NCBI GenBank assembly: GCA_963803165.1 | Contig: CAWDLK010000001.1 | Location: 310,001 to 374,000, forward strand | Reading direction: 5' to 3' | Length of the DNA: 64,000 bases | DNA from: Changshengia sp963803165 | GTDB taxonomy: Bacteria > Chloroflexota > Dormibacteria > Aeolococcales > Aeolococcaceae | Part shown: piece after piece, positions 25,910 through 34,926 of the stretch | How the letters are laid out: the number at the start of each line of letters is the position of its first letter | How positions within the stretch are numbered: the first letter of the stretch is position 1 | Notes under the pieces: generated by a model | What the model was told of the DNA's origin: nothing | Database searches by the model: none | The model's input: the letters and a program-made list of their open reading frames with translations, nothing else | Program-made: the position numbers and the translations under genes

Positions 25910-27051
25910 CGAGCGGAGGGCGGAGGCCGTGGCGCCGGGCCCCGACGGTGTCGCGGGTTTCCGGGAGGCCATGGGGCTGGTCCGTCGAGGCAGCCGGGTC
26001 GCCGACGCCCCCGTCGCCTCCGTGGTCATCCTGGTGATGGACCGGGTGGACCGTCTGATCGACTGCCTCCGCTCCCTGACAGCCCTCCCCGACACCACAT
26101 CGCACGAGATCGTGGTCGTCGGCAACGGAACGCCGGCGGAGACGCTCGCGAGCCTTCCCGAGCGGGATTCGCTGGTTGTGGTTCCCTGCCCCGTCAACCT
26201 CGGCTTCGGCGGTGGGTGCAACTGGGGGGCCCGGTTCGCTCGCGGCCGGCACCTGGTCTTCCTCAACGACGACACCGAGGTCGAGTTCGGGATGGCTCGC
26301 GGCCCTCGTGGAGGTCGCGGAGAGTGACCCCCGGATCGGAGCCGTCGGCAGCCGGCTGCTGGGGCCCGACGGCACTCTCCAGGAGGCCGGTTCCATCCTC
26401 TGGCGCGACGCCGGAACGTACCAGGTCGGCCACGGGCTTTCCCCGGACTCGCCGGAGTACGACGTGGTCCGTGACACCGACTACTGCTCCGCCTGCGGGC
26501 TGCTGGTGACCCGCGAGGGGTGGAATGCCGTGGGAGGCTTCGACGAGACATTCTTTCCCGCCTACCACGAGGACGTCGATCTCTGCCTCTCGCTCCGGGC
26601 CCGCGGCTTTCGCACCGTCTATGCACCCGGAGCGCGCCTCGTCCACCACGGGGGCGCGAGCCTGCCCAACGACCTCCGCACCCTGATCGGCATCCGCAAC
26701 GGACGCCGCTTCATCTCCAAGTGGGGCGATGCGCTGCTGGACTACGACCCGCAGCCGGCCGGGCGCGACCGCGAGGCGGCGGTGTCCGCGGCCGTTCTGC
26801 GGGCGGAGCGCCGCCCGCTGCCCCAGGCCTCACCCGGACATGCCGCCCAGCAGCAGCCGCCCCCCAGCGAGCTGGAGTCACTCCAGGCGCAGCTCCGCGC
26901 ACTCCGAGCGGCCGTCAGCCTGGGCGACGAGCTGCTCCAGCAGCTCTGGAGCGATCACCGCAAGGTGGAGGGGCTGAGGAAGCTCGCCGACCGGGTGCCG
27001 GGGGGACGACGGGCCGGCTCCTGGCTGGCCCGGCGCCTCGGGGTCCGGTGA
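25902..27051 (+). CDS. GT2 family glycosyltransferase, interrupted by a single-base frameshift
   Basis: About 382 residues if the frame is repaired. The GTG at 25902 overlaps the previous stop by 8 bp. The first frame gives VASVVILVMDRVDRLIDCL, VVVGNG and NLGFGGGCNWGARFA, and reaches the metal motif VFLNDDTEVE. It then shifts at 26282-26291, and the second frame continues GWLAALVEVAESDPRIGAVGSRLL, the acceptor-side motif HEDVDLCLSLRARG and HHGGAS. A basic, coiled-coil-rich tail ends the protein. The join is exact to one base, so this was one GT2 gene. It probably adds sugars (rhamnosyltransferase-like) to the same glycan as its neighbours. Confidence 0.85.
26282..26291. other. Frameshift site in the GT2 gene, in the 8-mer CGAGTTCG
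   Basis: The plus strand reads CGAGTTCGGG. Removing the C, or one G, gives an unbroken GT2 frame (TEVE followed by LGWLAAL or FGWLAAL). Same 8-mer as the sufB break. Confidence 0.8.
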
Positions 27052-28805
27052 GCGCTCCGACCCGCCCGACCGCCACGCGGGGGGTCTTCAGCGGGCCGCG
27101 CCGGCTGGTGAACCTCTGGCGCCGCGAGGGGACGGCAGGGCTCCTGCAGCGCCTCCGGTCGATGCGCCGCCGCCGGCGGCGAGGGACCCGACCGAGCGCG
27201 ATGCCTCTCGACGACCAGTACCGGCGCTGGCGGGCTCGCGTGGAACCCGGCCCCCGCGCGCTCCTGCTGGCGGCAGACGAGGCGTGGTCCTGGACCACGC
27301 CGCCGTCGCTGGTGTTCCTGGCCCCACCTTCGCCCGACAACCCCGCCGCCCTGGAGGCGACGCTCAGCTCTCTGCGTGACCAGCCCTACCCACGGTGGCG
27401 CCTCGCCGTCCTTGCGGACCCGCTCGCAACCCGCGCGGCGAGTGGAGACGAGCGGGTCTGCCTCGCCGTCCCTCAACCCGGCGTCCACTGGTCTGAGGTG
27501 CTGCTGGGCGCGATCCGCCCGGCACCCGGAGAGTACGTCGGGATCCTCTCCCCGGGCACTCGGGTCACCCGGCACGGGCTCCTGACGATGGCCAGTGAGC
27601 TTGTCGCGACACCCGACTGCGACCTGGCGTACACGGACTGGGACGAGATCGACGCCCAAGGGGGGCGTTGCAATCCCCACTTCGCCTACGGATGGTCGCC
27701 CGAGCTGCTCCTGGGGTGCGACTACATGAGCGGCTTGGTGCTCCAGCGGCTCGATCTGCTGAGGGCCTCTCGGGGTTGGAGGCCCGAGGACGCGCCCGCC
27801 GAGACCTACGCGCAGCTGCTACGTGCCGCAGAGCACGCGCGCAAGCCAAGGCATCTGTCCGTGGTCGCGGTCTCCCGACCCGCGACCACGGACGCGAGGA
27901 TGCCGGGCGACCAGCGCAGGGCGTCCCTGGAGGCGTGGCTGCCCGCTCTCGACGCCGGTGCACGCGTCGAGACCGGACGCGAAGCGGGGATCACCGACGT
28001 CCGATTCGACCTGCGTGGGCAGACGGACGTGGACATCGTGATCCCAACGCGAGATCGCGTCGACCTGCTCCGCCGCTGCCTGGCCAGCCTGGAGATCAGC
28101 ACCCATCCGCGCCGTCGCGTCGTCGTCGTCGACAACGACAGCCGCGAACCGGAGACGCTCGACTACCTCTCTCGGCAGTCCCTTCACGTCCTGTCCCACC
28201 CGGGCGCCTTCAACTTCTCGGCGATCGTCAACCGGGCGGTGGCCGTGACGGATGCGCCCTACGTCGTCCTCCTCAACAACGACACCGTGGTGCGGTCTCC
28301 CGGGTGGTTGGAGGCCATGCTCGAATGGTGTCAACGTCCCGGGGTGGGAGTGGTCGGAGCCCGGCTGATCTTCGCCGACGGGAGAGTCCAGCACGAGGGC
28401 ATCGGCATCGGCATCGGCCGGGTCGCAGCCAACCTCGACCTCGGCTGGTCGGCCGCACGGGCCTGCACCGCGGTCACCGGGGCGTGCATGATGATTCGGC
28501 GCGAGGCCTGGGAGGCGGTCCGCGGCTTCGATGAGGGTCTTCCCGCCGCGTTCAACGACGTGGACTTCTGCCTGCGCCTCTGGAAGGCCGGGTGGCGGGT
28601 GGTGGTGACGCCTCTCGCTGAGCTGCAGCACGACGAGGGATCGAGTCGCGGCCCCGGCGCGGTGGAGGCCGACTACCGCCAGTTCTGCCTCCGTTGGGGC
28701 GAGGAGGACCGGCTGCGCGACGTCTTCCTGGGCCCGCACGTCGCCTGGCCGCGACCCCTCACACTCCGGGTACCGCCGAGGAGGCACCGACCCCCCGGAT
28801 CCTGA
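27048..28805 (+). CDS. Two-module GT2 glycosyltransferase
   Basis: 585 residues from the GTG at 27048, whose GTGA overlaps the previous stop. After a basic N-terminus, residues about 85-320 form a degenerate GT-A-like module (SLVFLAPPSPDNPAALEATLSSL, LAYTDWDEID) similar to the first halves of other large GT2 proteins. Residues about 325-560 form a canonical GT2 domain: DIVIPTRDRVDLL, VVDNDS, the metal motif LLNNDTVV, ACMMIRREAW and FNDVDFCLRLWKAGWRVVV. No membrane segment is seen. It is the last gene of the three-gene cassette that lies between the two 1.1 kb inverted repeats, 65 bp before the convergent gene. Donor and acceptor are unknown. Confidence 0.85.
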   Translation: MSAPTRPTATRGVFSGPRRLVNLWRREGTAGLLQRLRSMRRRRRRGTRPSAMPLDDQYRRWRARVEPGPRALLLAADEAWSWTTPPSLVFLAPPSPDNPAALEATLSSLRDQPYPRWRLAVLADPLATRAASGDERVCLAVPQPGVHWSEVLLGAIRPAPGEYVGILSPGTRVTRHGLLTMASELVATPDCDLAYTDWDEIDAQGGRCNPHFAYGWSPELLLGCDYMSGLVLQRLDLLRASRGWRPEDAPAETYAQLLRAAEHARKPRHLSVVAVSRPATTDARMPGDQRRASLEAWLPALDAGARVETGREAGITDVRFDLRGQTDVDIVIPTRDRVDLLRRCLASLEISTHPRRRVVVVDNDSREPETLDYLSRQSLHVLSHPGAFNFSAIVNRAVAVTDAPYVVLLNNDTVVRSPGWLEAMLEWCQRPGVGVVGARLIFADGRVQHEGIGIGIGRVAANLDLGWSAARACTAVTGACMMIRREAWEAVRGFDEGLPAAFNDVDFCLRLWKAGWRVVVTPLAELQHDEGSSRGPGAVEADYRQFCLRWGEEDRLRDVFLGPHVAWPRPLTLRVPPRRHRPPGS

Positions 28806-28870
28806 AGGCGGACCCGTGGCGACGATCGGCCAAGGTCCCCACTCGAGCTCCGCAGGCTTGATGTGCAGCG

Positions 28871-30948
28871 TCACGCCTCGAACCAGCCGGCTATGTCGAC
28901 GATGGCGTTGATGGTGCCCTGGTCGTTGAAGAGGTTGACGGCGCCGGCGTTGGCCCCGGTGGTGGCCAGCTGCACGATCACCAGGTTGGGGGTGTTCTGC
29001 GCCGAGCCCACGTTGAGGTCGCTGGCGTTGGGCAGCGAGACGTCGGAGGGGTAGAGGGTGAAGTAGGTGGAGGCGGTGCCGAAGACCGCGGTGACGTTGG
29101 CGATCACCGCCACCGGCGGGGAGGTCCCTCCGGCGGTGGGCAGCCCGTCCACCCCGGCCACCGGGATGGTGCGGCTCTGGCCCGGACCGAGGGAGGTGCC
29201 CGAGCACTCGGTGCCGGTCCCGGCGCGCGTGTCACAGATGCGCAGGGGGGGGATGGCGAAGAAGTAGGCGCCCTGGGAGGTCTCGCTGCCGTCGCCGAAC
29301 CAGCCGTTGACGTCGAGGATGAAGTTGATCGAGCCCAGCGAGTTGTAGACGCAGACGTCCTGCTCGGGGCCGAGTGGGACGATCACCCGGTTGGGCAGGT
29401 TGTTGTGGGCGTCGAGGTTGAGGTTGGAGAACGCCGGGGTCCCGCTGGGACACTGGTCGGAGCTGTTGGGGGGGACCACGCTCAGGTAGGTGAACGAGCT
29501 GCCATAGACCGCAGTGAGGTTGAGGGCCACCGCCTCAGCGGTCCCGTCAGTGGGGACCGAGGCGGTGCAGGACGGGCTGCCGGTGGGGCACCCCGAGACC
29601 ACCACCCTGGTCCACTGGCCCTGGCCGAGGAGGTTGTCGGTGGAGGCGCCGGAGCACTCGGTGCCGCGACCCTGGCGGGTATCGCAGATCCGGAGCGGGG
29701 CGATGGGATGGAACAGCCCGGCGGGAGAGCTGCCCGAGGCGGCCGCGAAGTACCCCTCCACATCGATGGCGACGTTGATCGAGCCCTGGGAGTTGTAGAG
29801 GGAGACCTGGCCACCCGAGCCCAGGGCGGCCACCACCAGGTTGGCCTCATTGAGGTGGGCGGGGACGTTGAGGTTGGAGGCATTGGGGACCGCCGAGCCG
29901 GCCGGGTAGACGGTCAGGAAGGTGCCCGCCGAGCCGTCGATGGCGGTGACGTTGAGGACCACCGACTGGGCGTCCGAGGGTACCGACTGCCCCGAGGGAC
30001 CGTTGACCCCGGTGATCTGCACGTTCAGCGTGCTGCCCGGGCCGAGCGCGGCTGCCCGTGCACTCCGTGCCGTACCCGTGGTGACCACGCCCGCGTGTCG
30101 CAGATCCGGTACGGCTGCAGCGCCGTGTACACGCCGGGGCCCTTGGGGCCGTTCCACAGCAGGCTCTCGTAGGCGGTGTTGAACTCGTCGACATCGAACG
30201 GCAGGCCGAGTATGCGGGCGGGAACCAGTTGTTGATCTCGAGTACTGCCAGGCCACCGTGATGTTGGCGCAGCGGGGGCTCCGGAAACGGGTTCCATGCC
30301 GGCGCGGCGCCTGGGCGCATGGGCGGGGTACCGTCGCCATAGTCCGGCTCGAGCTCGTCGCTCCAGAGGACGAGGCCAGATTCAGATCGAGGAACCGCGG
30401 TCCACCGCAGCGCAATAGTCGCCGGGAAGGGCTGGTTGCTGCCACCATTTGGATAGGGGTTCTCGTAGAAGGCGGGAACGTATCCGCTCGTGGAGGACCG
30501 CGAAGGCCTGATACCAGCTCTCGATGTACGCGACCGTGATCGGGTCGCTGTTCTCGACGTCGCGGAAGATCGCGGTGCCGGGAGGCGCGCCCAGGCTCTG
30601 CGCCTGCTGGATTGCCGTCTGCGCGTCGGCGGTGCCGGTCCGTGAAGTTGTCCGGGTCGGCGATCAGCATGATGTAGATGCCCTGGGAGGCCAGGTAGGA
30701 GACCTCGGAGGGAGATGTTCGGCATGGATTGACAGCGGTACGAGTTCCCAGATAGCGGGCCATGAACTGGGGGTTCCCCAAGGCCGACTGCGTCCCGGGC
30801 ACCGCGGTCTGGGCCGGGTCGCAGCGTCGATGCCCCAAAGGGTGGGTACCTGCGCCGAAACAGGTGCGGCGCGCGTGCCCACAGCCGCCATGGTGAGCGC
30901 GATCACAGCGACGGCGAGGACGCGCCGTGCAGACCTGGGGCGCTTCAC
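28871..30948 (-). pseudogene. Degraded secreted DUF1906-type glycoside-hydrolase-like gene with intact C-terminal surface repeats
   Basis: The GTG at 30948 begins a clean signal peptide (KRPRSARRVLAVAVIALTMAAVG to SAQV), then WGIDA. Downstream the DUF1906-like domain can only be followed by jumping frames: CDPAQTAVPGTQSALGNPQF, TADAQTAIQQAQSLGAPPG, RDVENSDPITVAYIESWY, GYVPAFYENPYPNGG, ANITVAWQY and LPFDVDEFNTAYESLLW. I count at least six single-base shifts between about 30830 and 30040. From about 30010 to the stop at 28871 the frame is unbroken and encodes three surface repeats nearly identical to the sedolisin's. DUF1906 domains are predicted cell-wall or glycan hydrolases. Either the N-terminal half is decaying while the tail is kept by recombination, or this stretch has a poor consensus. 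Confidence 0.75.
28874..29972 (-). repeat. Inverted repeat, right copy (about 1.1 kb)
   Basis: Reverse-complement partner of 21008-22104. The two copies face each other across 6.8 kb that holds exactly the three co-oriented glycosyltransferase genes. In contrast to the adjacent 30040-30830 stretch, no frameshift is seen within the repeat. Confidence 0.9.
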
Positions 30949-31391
30949 GCGGCCATTCGTGGACCCAACCTCAGGTCAACAGCCGCGGCCAGCGCCGACC
31001 GCGTCGTGGATGGCGCTGCCGGCTTGGACGACGCGGGGGTCGCAGCGGTCGCGAACGCCGAGGCGCATGGCCCAACGATGCAACAACCGGCCCCCCGATT
31101 GCTGGAGATGCAACACGACCGTGAACGGACGCCACTCGAACGTGACAATTCCTGGGCGCTGACAACGAGCACGGGCACTGGGTGGGCGTGCTCCGGCGCA
31201 TCCCGCCGGAGTGCAGTCCGACTGGAATACTCTGTTAGAGCGATTTGCCGCGTATGCGGCGCGCCGGCGGGCGCTGCTATCATCGCGTCCGCCCGGCTGG
31301 GCGGCGGTCGGGCGCCGGGTTCCGGGTCGCGCGGCCGGGATCGGCGCCGCGGCGAGCGCACCGCCCCGGGCCCCGAGATGGAGGTGACCAG
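30949..31391. other. Divergent intergenic region upstream of the rml operon
   Basis: 443 bp with no convincing gene. It is locally richer in A and T around 31220-31250. A TATCAT box at 31278-31283 is a candidate -10 for the rml operon, giving a leader of about 100 bases. GAGGTG at 31381 is the ribosome-binding site of rmlA. No terminator or riboswitch was recognised. Confidence 0.5.
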
Positions 31392-32456
31392 GTGAAGGCG
31401 CTGATCCTGAGCGGGGGCACGGGCACCCGGCTCCGGCCTATCACCCACACCAGTGCCAAGCAGCTGGTCCCGGTCGCGAACAAGCCCATCCTCTTCTACG
31501 GGATCGAGGCGGTGGTCGCCGCCGGCATCACCGACATCGGGATCATCACCGGGGAGACGGGGCCGGAGGTGAGGGCCGCCGTCGGTGACGGATCGCAATT
31601 CGGCGCCTCGGTGACGTTCATCCCGCAGGAGGCGCCCCTCGGCCTCGCCCACGCCGTGCTCACGGCACGCCCATTCCTGGGCGATGACCGCTTCGTCATG
31701 TACCTGGGGGACAACCTGATCCGGGACGGGATCAGCGGCTTCGTCGAGGAGTTCCTCCGATCGGAGCCCGATGCGGAGATCCTGCTGGCCCGGGTTCCGG
31801 AGCCGCAGCGCTTCGGCGTGGCCGAGCTGGACGATGGCAGGGTGGTTAGGCTGGTCGAGAAGCCGTCGGCGCCCCGCAGCGACCTCGCCCTGGTGGGCGT
31901 CTACCTCTTCTCGCCCGCGGTGTTCGGGGCCATCGAGCGCATCCAGCCCAGCGCCCGCGGCGAGCTGGAGATCACCGACGCGATCCAGCGCATGATCGAC
32001 GACGGAGCCCGGGTGGTGCCCCACGTCATCACCGGCTGGTGGAAGGACACTGGCCGCCTCGAGGACATGCTGGAGGCCAACCGGATCATCCTCGACACCC
32101 TCGAGCCGCGCGTCGAGGGCACCCTCGGCGACGACGTGCGGCTGGAGGGCAAGGTGGTCGTCCAGGCTGGCGCCGAGCTCCGCAACTGTCTGATCCGCGG
32201 TCCGGCCATCATCGGACACCGGACGCTCATCGATCACGCCTACATCGGACCTTTCACCTCCATCTACCATGACTGCACGATCCGGAGGTCTGAGGTGGAG
32301 CATTCCATCGTCCTGGAGGGCAGCGTGATCGACAATGTCGCCGGCAAGATCGAGTCGTCACTGATCGGTAAGGGGTGCACCGTCTGCTCCTCCGAGGAGC
32401 GGCCGCGTGCCTTCCGGTTCATGCTCGGGGACCAGTCGCGAGTGGAGCTGGGCTGA
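31392..32456 (+). CDS. rmlA: Glucose-1-phosphate thymidylyltransferase, long form
   Basis: 354 residues from the GTG at 31392 with GAGGTG upstream. It joins dTTP and glucose-1-phosphate to make dTDP-glucose, the first step to dTDP-L-rhamnose. The signature LILSGGTGTRLRPITHTSAKQLVPVANKP is complete, with the sugar-binding GDNL and EKPSAP blocks. The C-terminal 110 residues form a left-handed beta-helix (AELRNCLIRGPAIIG), which marks the long (StrD/RmlA-long) subfamily rather than the 290-residue form. Its stop overlaps the rmlC start by one base (TGATG). Confidence 0.95.
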   Translation: MKALILSGGTGTRLRPITHTSAKQLVPVANKPILFYGIEAVVAAGITDIGIITGETGPEVRAAVGDGSQFGASVTFIPQEAPLGLAHAVLTARPFLGDDRFVMYLGDNLIRDGISGFVEEFLRSEPDAEILLARVPEPQRFGVAELDDGRVVRLVEKPSAPRSDLALVGVYLFSPAVFGAIERIQPSARGELEITDAIQRMIDDGARVVPHVITGWWKDTGRLEDMLEANRIILDTLEPRVEGTLGDDVRLEGKVVVQAGAELRNCLIRGPAIIGHRTLIDHAYIGPFTSIYHDCTIRRSEVEHSIVLEGSVIDNVAGKIESSLIGKGCTVCSSEERPRAFRFMLGDQSRVELG

Positions 32457-33034
32457 TGGCCTGGATGCCGACCACCGAAGCCGTCGAGCGGGTGCTATCC
32501 GCCATGAGCGCAATCCCCGTCGCCCAGCGCCTGGGACCGATCGACGGAGTCATGGTCAAGACGTTCCGCAAGCACGCCGACCAGCGCGGCTACTTCATCG
32601 AGCAGCTCAAGCGGGGTGATCTCGACGACGAGGGGCGTCTCTTCATCCCTGCGCAGCCGTTTGCCCAGATGTCGCGCAGCCTCGCATACGCGCGCGGTGG
32701 AAACCCGCCGGAGCTGATCAAGGCCTTCCACTGGCACAAGCGCCAGTGGGACTACTGGGATGTCGTCCAGGGCGACGCGCGGGTGGTCTTGGTCGACCTG
32801 CGCGAAGGGTCACCAACCGCGGGACGGATCCAGCCTCTCATCCTCGGCGAGCACTCCCCGAAGATGGTGGCGATCCCCCCCTACGTCGGACATGGCTACC
32901 AGGCTCTGAGCCTCCGTGACGTCGTCCTCAACTACTACGTGACCGAGCCCTATGACCCGGCAGATCCCGACGAGGGTCGGATCGCCTGGAACGACGCGCG
33001 TATCGGCTTCGACTGGAGCATCGAGAACATCTGA
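32456..33034 (+). CDS. rmlC: dTDP-4-dehydrorhamnose 3,5-epimerase family protein
   Basis: 192 residues, a single cupin (RmlC-like) fold. In the pathway it epimerises C3 and C5 of dTDP-4-keto-6-deoxyglucose. The family pattern is recognisable but divergent: DQRGYFIEQLKR replaces the usual D.RG.F.E.F start, the catalytic His region reads IKAFHWHKRQWDYW, and the C-terminal half keeps VAIPPYVGHGYQAL and the NYYVTEPYDPADPDEGRIAWND block. Its place between rmlA and rmlB supports the assignment. The ATG at 32456 shares one base with the rmlA stop. Confidence 0.88.
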   Translation: MAWMPTTEAVERVLSAMSAIPVAQRLGPIDGVMVKTFRKHADQRGYFIEQLKRGDLDDEGRLFIPAQPFAQMSRSLAYARGGNPPELIKAFHWHKRQWDYWDVVQGDARVVLVDLREGSPTAGRIQPLILGEHSPKMVAIPPYVGHGYQALSLRDVVLNYYVTEPYDPADPDEGRIAWNDARIGFDWSIENI

Positions 33035-33035
33035 G

Positions 33036-34049
33036 ATGCGGCTGCTGGTGACGGGAGGTGCGGGCTTCATCGGAAGCGAGTACGTCCGCATGACGCTGCG
33101 CGAGCACCCTGAGGACTCCGTGGTGGTCCTCGATAAGCTCACCTACGCCGGCAACGAGCGCAACCTGGACCCCGTCCGGGACGACCCACGTTTCCGTTTC
33201 GTGAAGGCCGACATCGCCGACCAGGCGGTGGTCGGACCGCTGGCGGGAGAGTGCGACGTGATCGTCAACTTCGCCGCCGAGTCCCACGTCGACCGCTCCC
33301 TGGAGGCGCCGGGCCAGTTCATCCTCACCGACGTCTACGGGACCTACGTTCTGCTGGAGGCGGCACGCGCAGCCGGACACCAGCGATTCCTCCAGGTCAG
33401 CACCGACGAGGTCTACGGGGACGTCGCCGAGGGTCGCAGCCGGGAGGACGACACGCTCCGGCCGCGGAGTCCGTACAGCGCCAGCAAGGCCGGCGGCGAG
33501 ATGCTGGTCAAGTCCTACCGGGCCTCGTACGGCCTGCCCGCGATCGTCACACGGGGGTCGAACACCTACGGCTGGTACCAGTACCCGGAGAAGATCATCC
33601 CTCTCTTCATCACCAACGCGGTCGATGGGCAGCCGCTGCCGGTCTACGGTGACGGCAGCGCGGTGAGGGACTACATCTTCGTCGAGGATCACTGCCGGGG
33701 TATCGACCTGGCGCTGCGCCTTGGGAGCCCCGGGGATGACTACAACATCGGAGCCGGGCGCGAGATCAGCGGTACGACCGTGGCCGACACCGTGCTCCGC
33801 CTGCTGGACAAGCCGCCGGAGCTCAAGCAGAGGGTCACCGACCGCCCCGGCCACGACCGCCGCTACGCCCTGGACGCCTCCAAGCTGCGGGCGCTGGGCT
33901 GGGAACCGCGCGTCGACTTTGAGCAGGGGATAGAGCGCACCGTGCGCTGGTACCTGGAGAACGAGGGATGGTGGCGGCCGCTCAAGAACGGCGAGTTCTG
34001 GGAGTTCTACCGGCGCAACTACAAGCCGGTGGGCTCGGGCGCCACCTGA
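33036..34049 (+). CDS. rmlB: dTDP-glucose 4,6-dehydratase
   Basis: 337 residues. An extended SDR enzyme that converts dTDP-glucose to dTDP-4-keto-6-deoxyglucose with a bound NAD. The Rossmann GGAGFIGSEY is at residue 7, the substrate/active-site motif STDEVYGD carries the Asp-Glu pair, and YSASK is the YxxxK catalytic pair. TYGWYQYPEKIIPLFI matches the family's GPYQFPEKLIP block, with the uncommon YGWY. It lies one base after the rmlC stop. The C-terminus (WWRPLKNGEFWEFYRRNY) is family-typical. Confidence 0.96.
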   Translation: MRLLVTGGAGFIGSEYVRMTLREHPEDSVVVLDKLTYAGNERNLDPVRDDPRFRFVKADIADQAVVGPLAGECDVIVNFAAESHVDRSLEAPGQFILTDVYGTYVLLEAARAAGHQRFLQVSTDEVYGDVAEGRSREDDTLRPRSPYSASKAGGEMLVKSYRASYGLPAIVTRGSNTYGWYQYPEKIIPLFITNAVDGQPLPVYGDGSAVRDYIFVEDHCRGIDLALRLGSPGDDYNIGAGREISGTTVADTVLRLLDKPPELKQRVTDRPGHDRRYALDASKLRALGWEPRVDFEQGIERTVRWYLENEGWWRPLKNGEFWEFYRRNYKPVGSGAT

Positions 34050-34059
34050 GCTGCGCGGC

Positions 34060-34926
34060 ATGAGGATCGAGGTCCTCGGCTCCCGGGGCCAGCTCGGTCG
34101 CGAGCTGATGCGAACCCTCGCGGCGACTGCGCATCAGGCCTCCGGGCACGATGTGGAGAGCGTCGACATCTGCGAGCCGCGCTCGGTGGCCGCGCTTCTT
34201 GACACCGTCCGTCCCGACGCGGTCATCAACTGCGCGGCCTGGACGCGGGTGGACGCGGCCGAGGCCGAGAAGGCGGCCGCGCATCGGGTCAACGCCGAGG
34301 GCCCGCGGGTCCTCGGCGAGGCGTGCCGGTCGCGCGACGTCCTGCTCTGCCACCTGAGCACCGACTACGTCTTCGACGGCACCGCCACCGAGCCGATCGA
34401 CGAGACTGCCACCCCCCACCCGCAGGGGGCCTACGGGAGAGGGAAGCTGGCGGGTGAGGAGGCGGTCAGGGCAGCGCTCTCCCACCACCTGATCGTGCGC
34501 ACGGCGTGGCTGTATGGCCAGGACGGGCCCAACTTCGTGCTCACCATGCTCCGGCTCGCGCGGGAGCGGGGAGGGCTCCGGGTGGTCGCCGACCAGTGGG
34601 GCTCCCCCACCTGGACCGGCCACCTCGCTCCGGCCCTGGTTCGGCTCGTCGAGCGCGGCGCCTCCGGCACCTATCACCTCACCAACTCGGGAGCCACGAC
34701 CTGGTACGGCCTGGCCCAGGCGATCGTCGAGGAGGCAGCGCTGGGGGTCCCGGTGGAGCCGCTCACCACCGCCGAGTACCCGACCGCGGCCCCCCGCCCC
34801 GCCTACTCGGTGCTGGCAAATCGTGCCTGGCGCGACCTGGGGGAGGCGGCGTTGCCACCCTGGCGGGAAGGTCTCCACGCCTACCTGGTGGAGCGCGGAG
34901 CGACCCCCGCGCCTCCAGCCGCATGA
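34060..34926 (+). CDS. rmlD: dTDP-4-dehydrorhamnose reductase
   Basis: 288 residues. An SDR enzyme that reduces dTDP-4-keto-L-rhamnose to dTDP-L-rhamnose, the last step. The N-terminal LGSRGQLGRELM nucleotide-binding loop, NCAAWTRVDAAE, the STDYVFDG motif and the YGRGK catalytic pair are all present, as is the C-terminal RPAYSVLAN block. It lies 10 bp after rmlB. The stop overlaps the next start (ATGA). With rmlA, rmlC and rmlB it completes the dTDP-rhamnose pathway in one operon. Confidence 0.96.
   Translation: MRIEVLGSRGQLGRELMRTLAATAHQASGHDVESVDICEPRSVAALLDTVRPDAVINCAAWTRVDAAEAEKAAAHRVNAEGPRVLGEACRSRDVLLCHLSTDYVFDGTATEPIDETATPHPQGAYGRGKLAGEEAVRAALSHHLIVRTAWLYGQDGPNFVLTMLRLARERGGLRVVADQWGSPTWTGHLAPALVRLVERGASGTYHLTNSGATTWYGLAQAIVEEAALGVPVEPLTTAEYPTAAPRPAYSVLANRAWRDLGEAALPPWREGLHAYLVERGATPAPPAA

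Noticed and set aside
23216..26626. 1136-codon minus-strand open frame across the GT cassette
   Set aside because: No recognisable domain; the plus-strand frames carry complete GT and methyltransferase motifs.
22107..28871. Site-specific invertible element
   Set aside because: No invertase/recombinase gene or short recombination site was seen next to the repeats; only homologous recombination between the 1.1 kb copies is supported.
30945..32303. 452-codon minus-strand frame across rmlA
   Set aside because: Antisense shadow of rmlA; the upstream part is Arg/Pro-rich without motifs.
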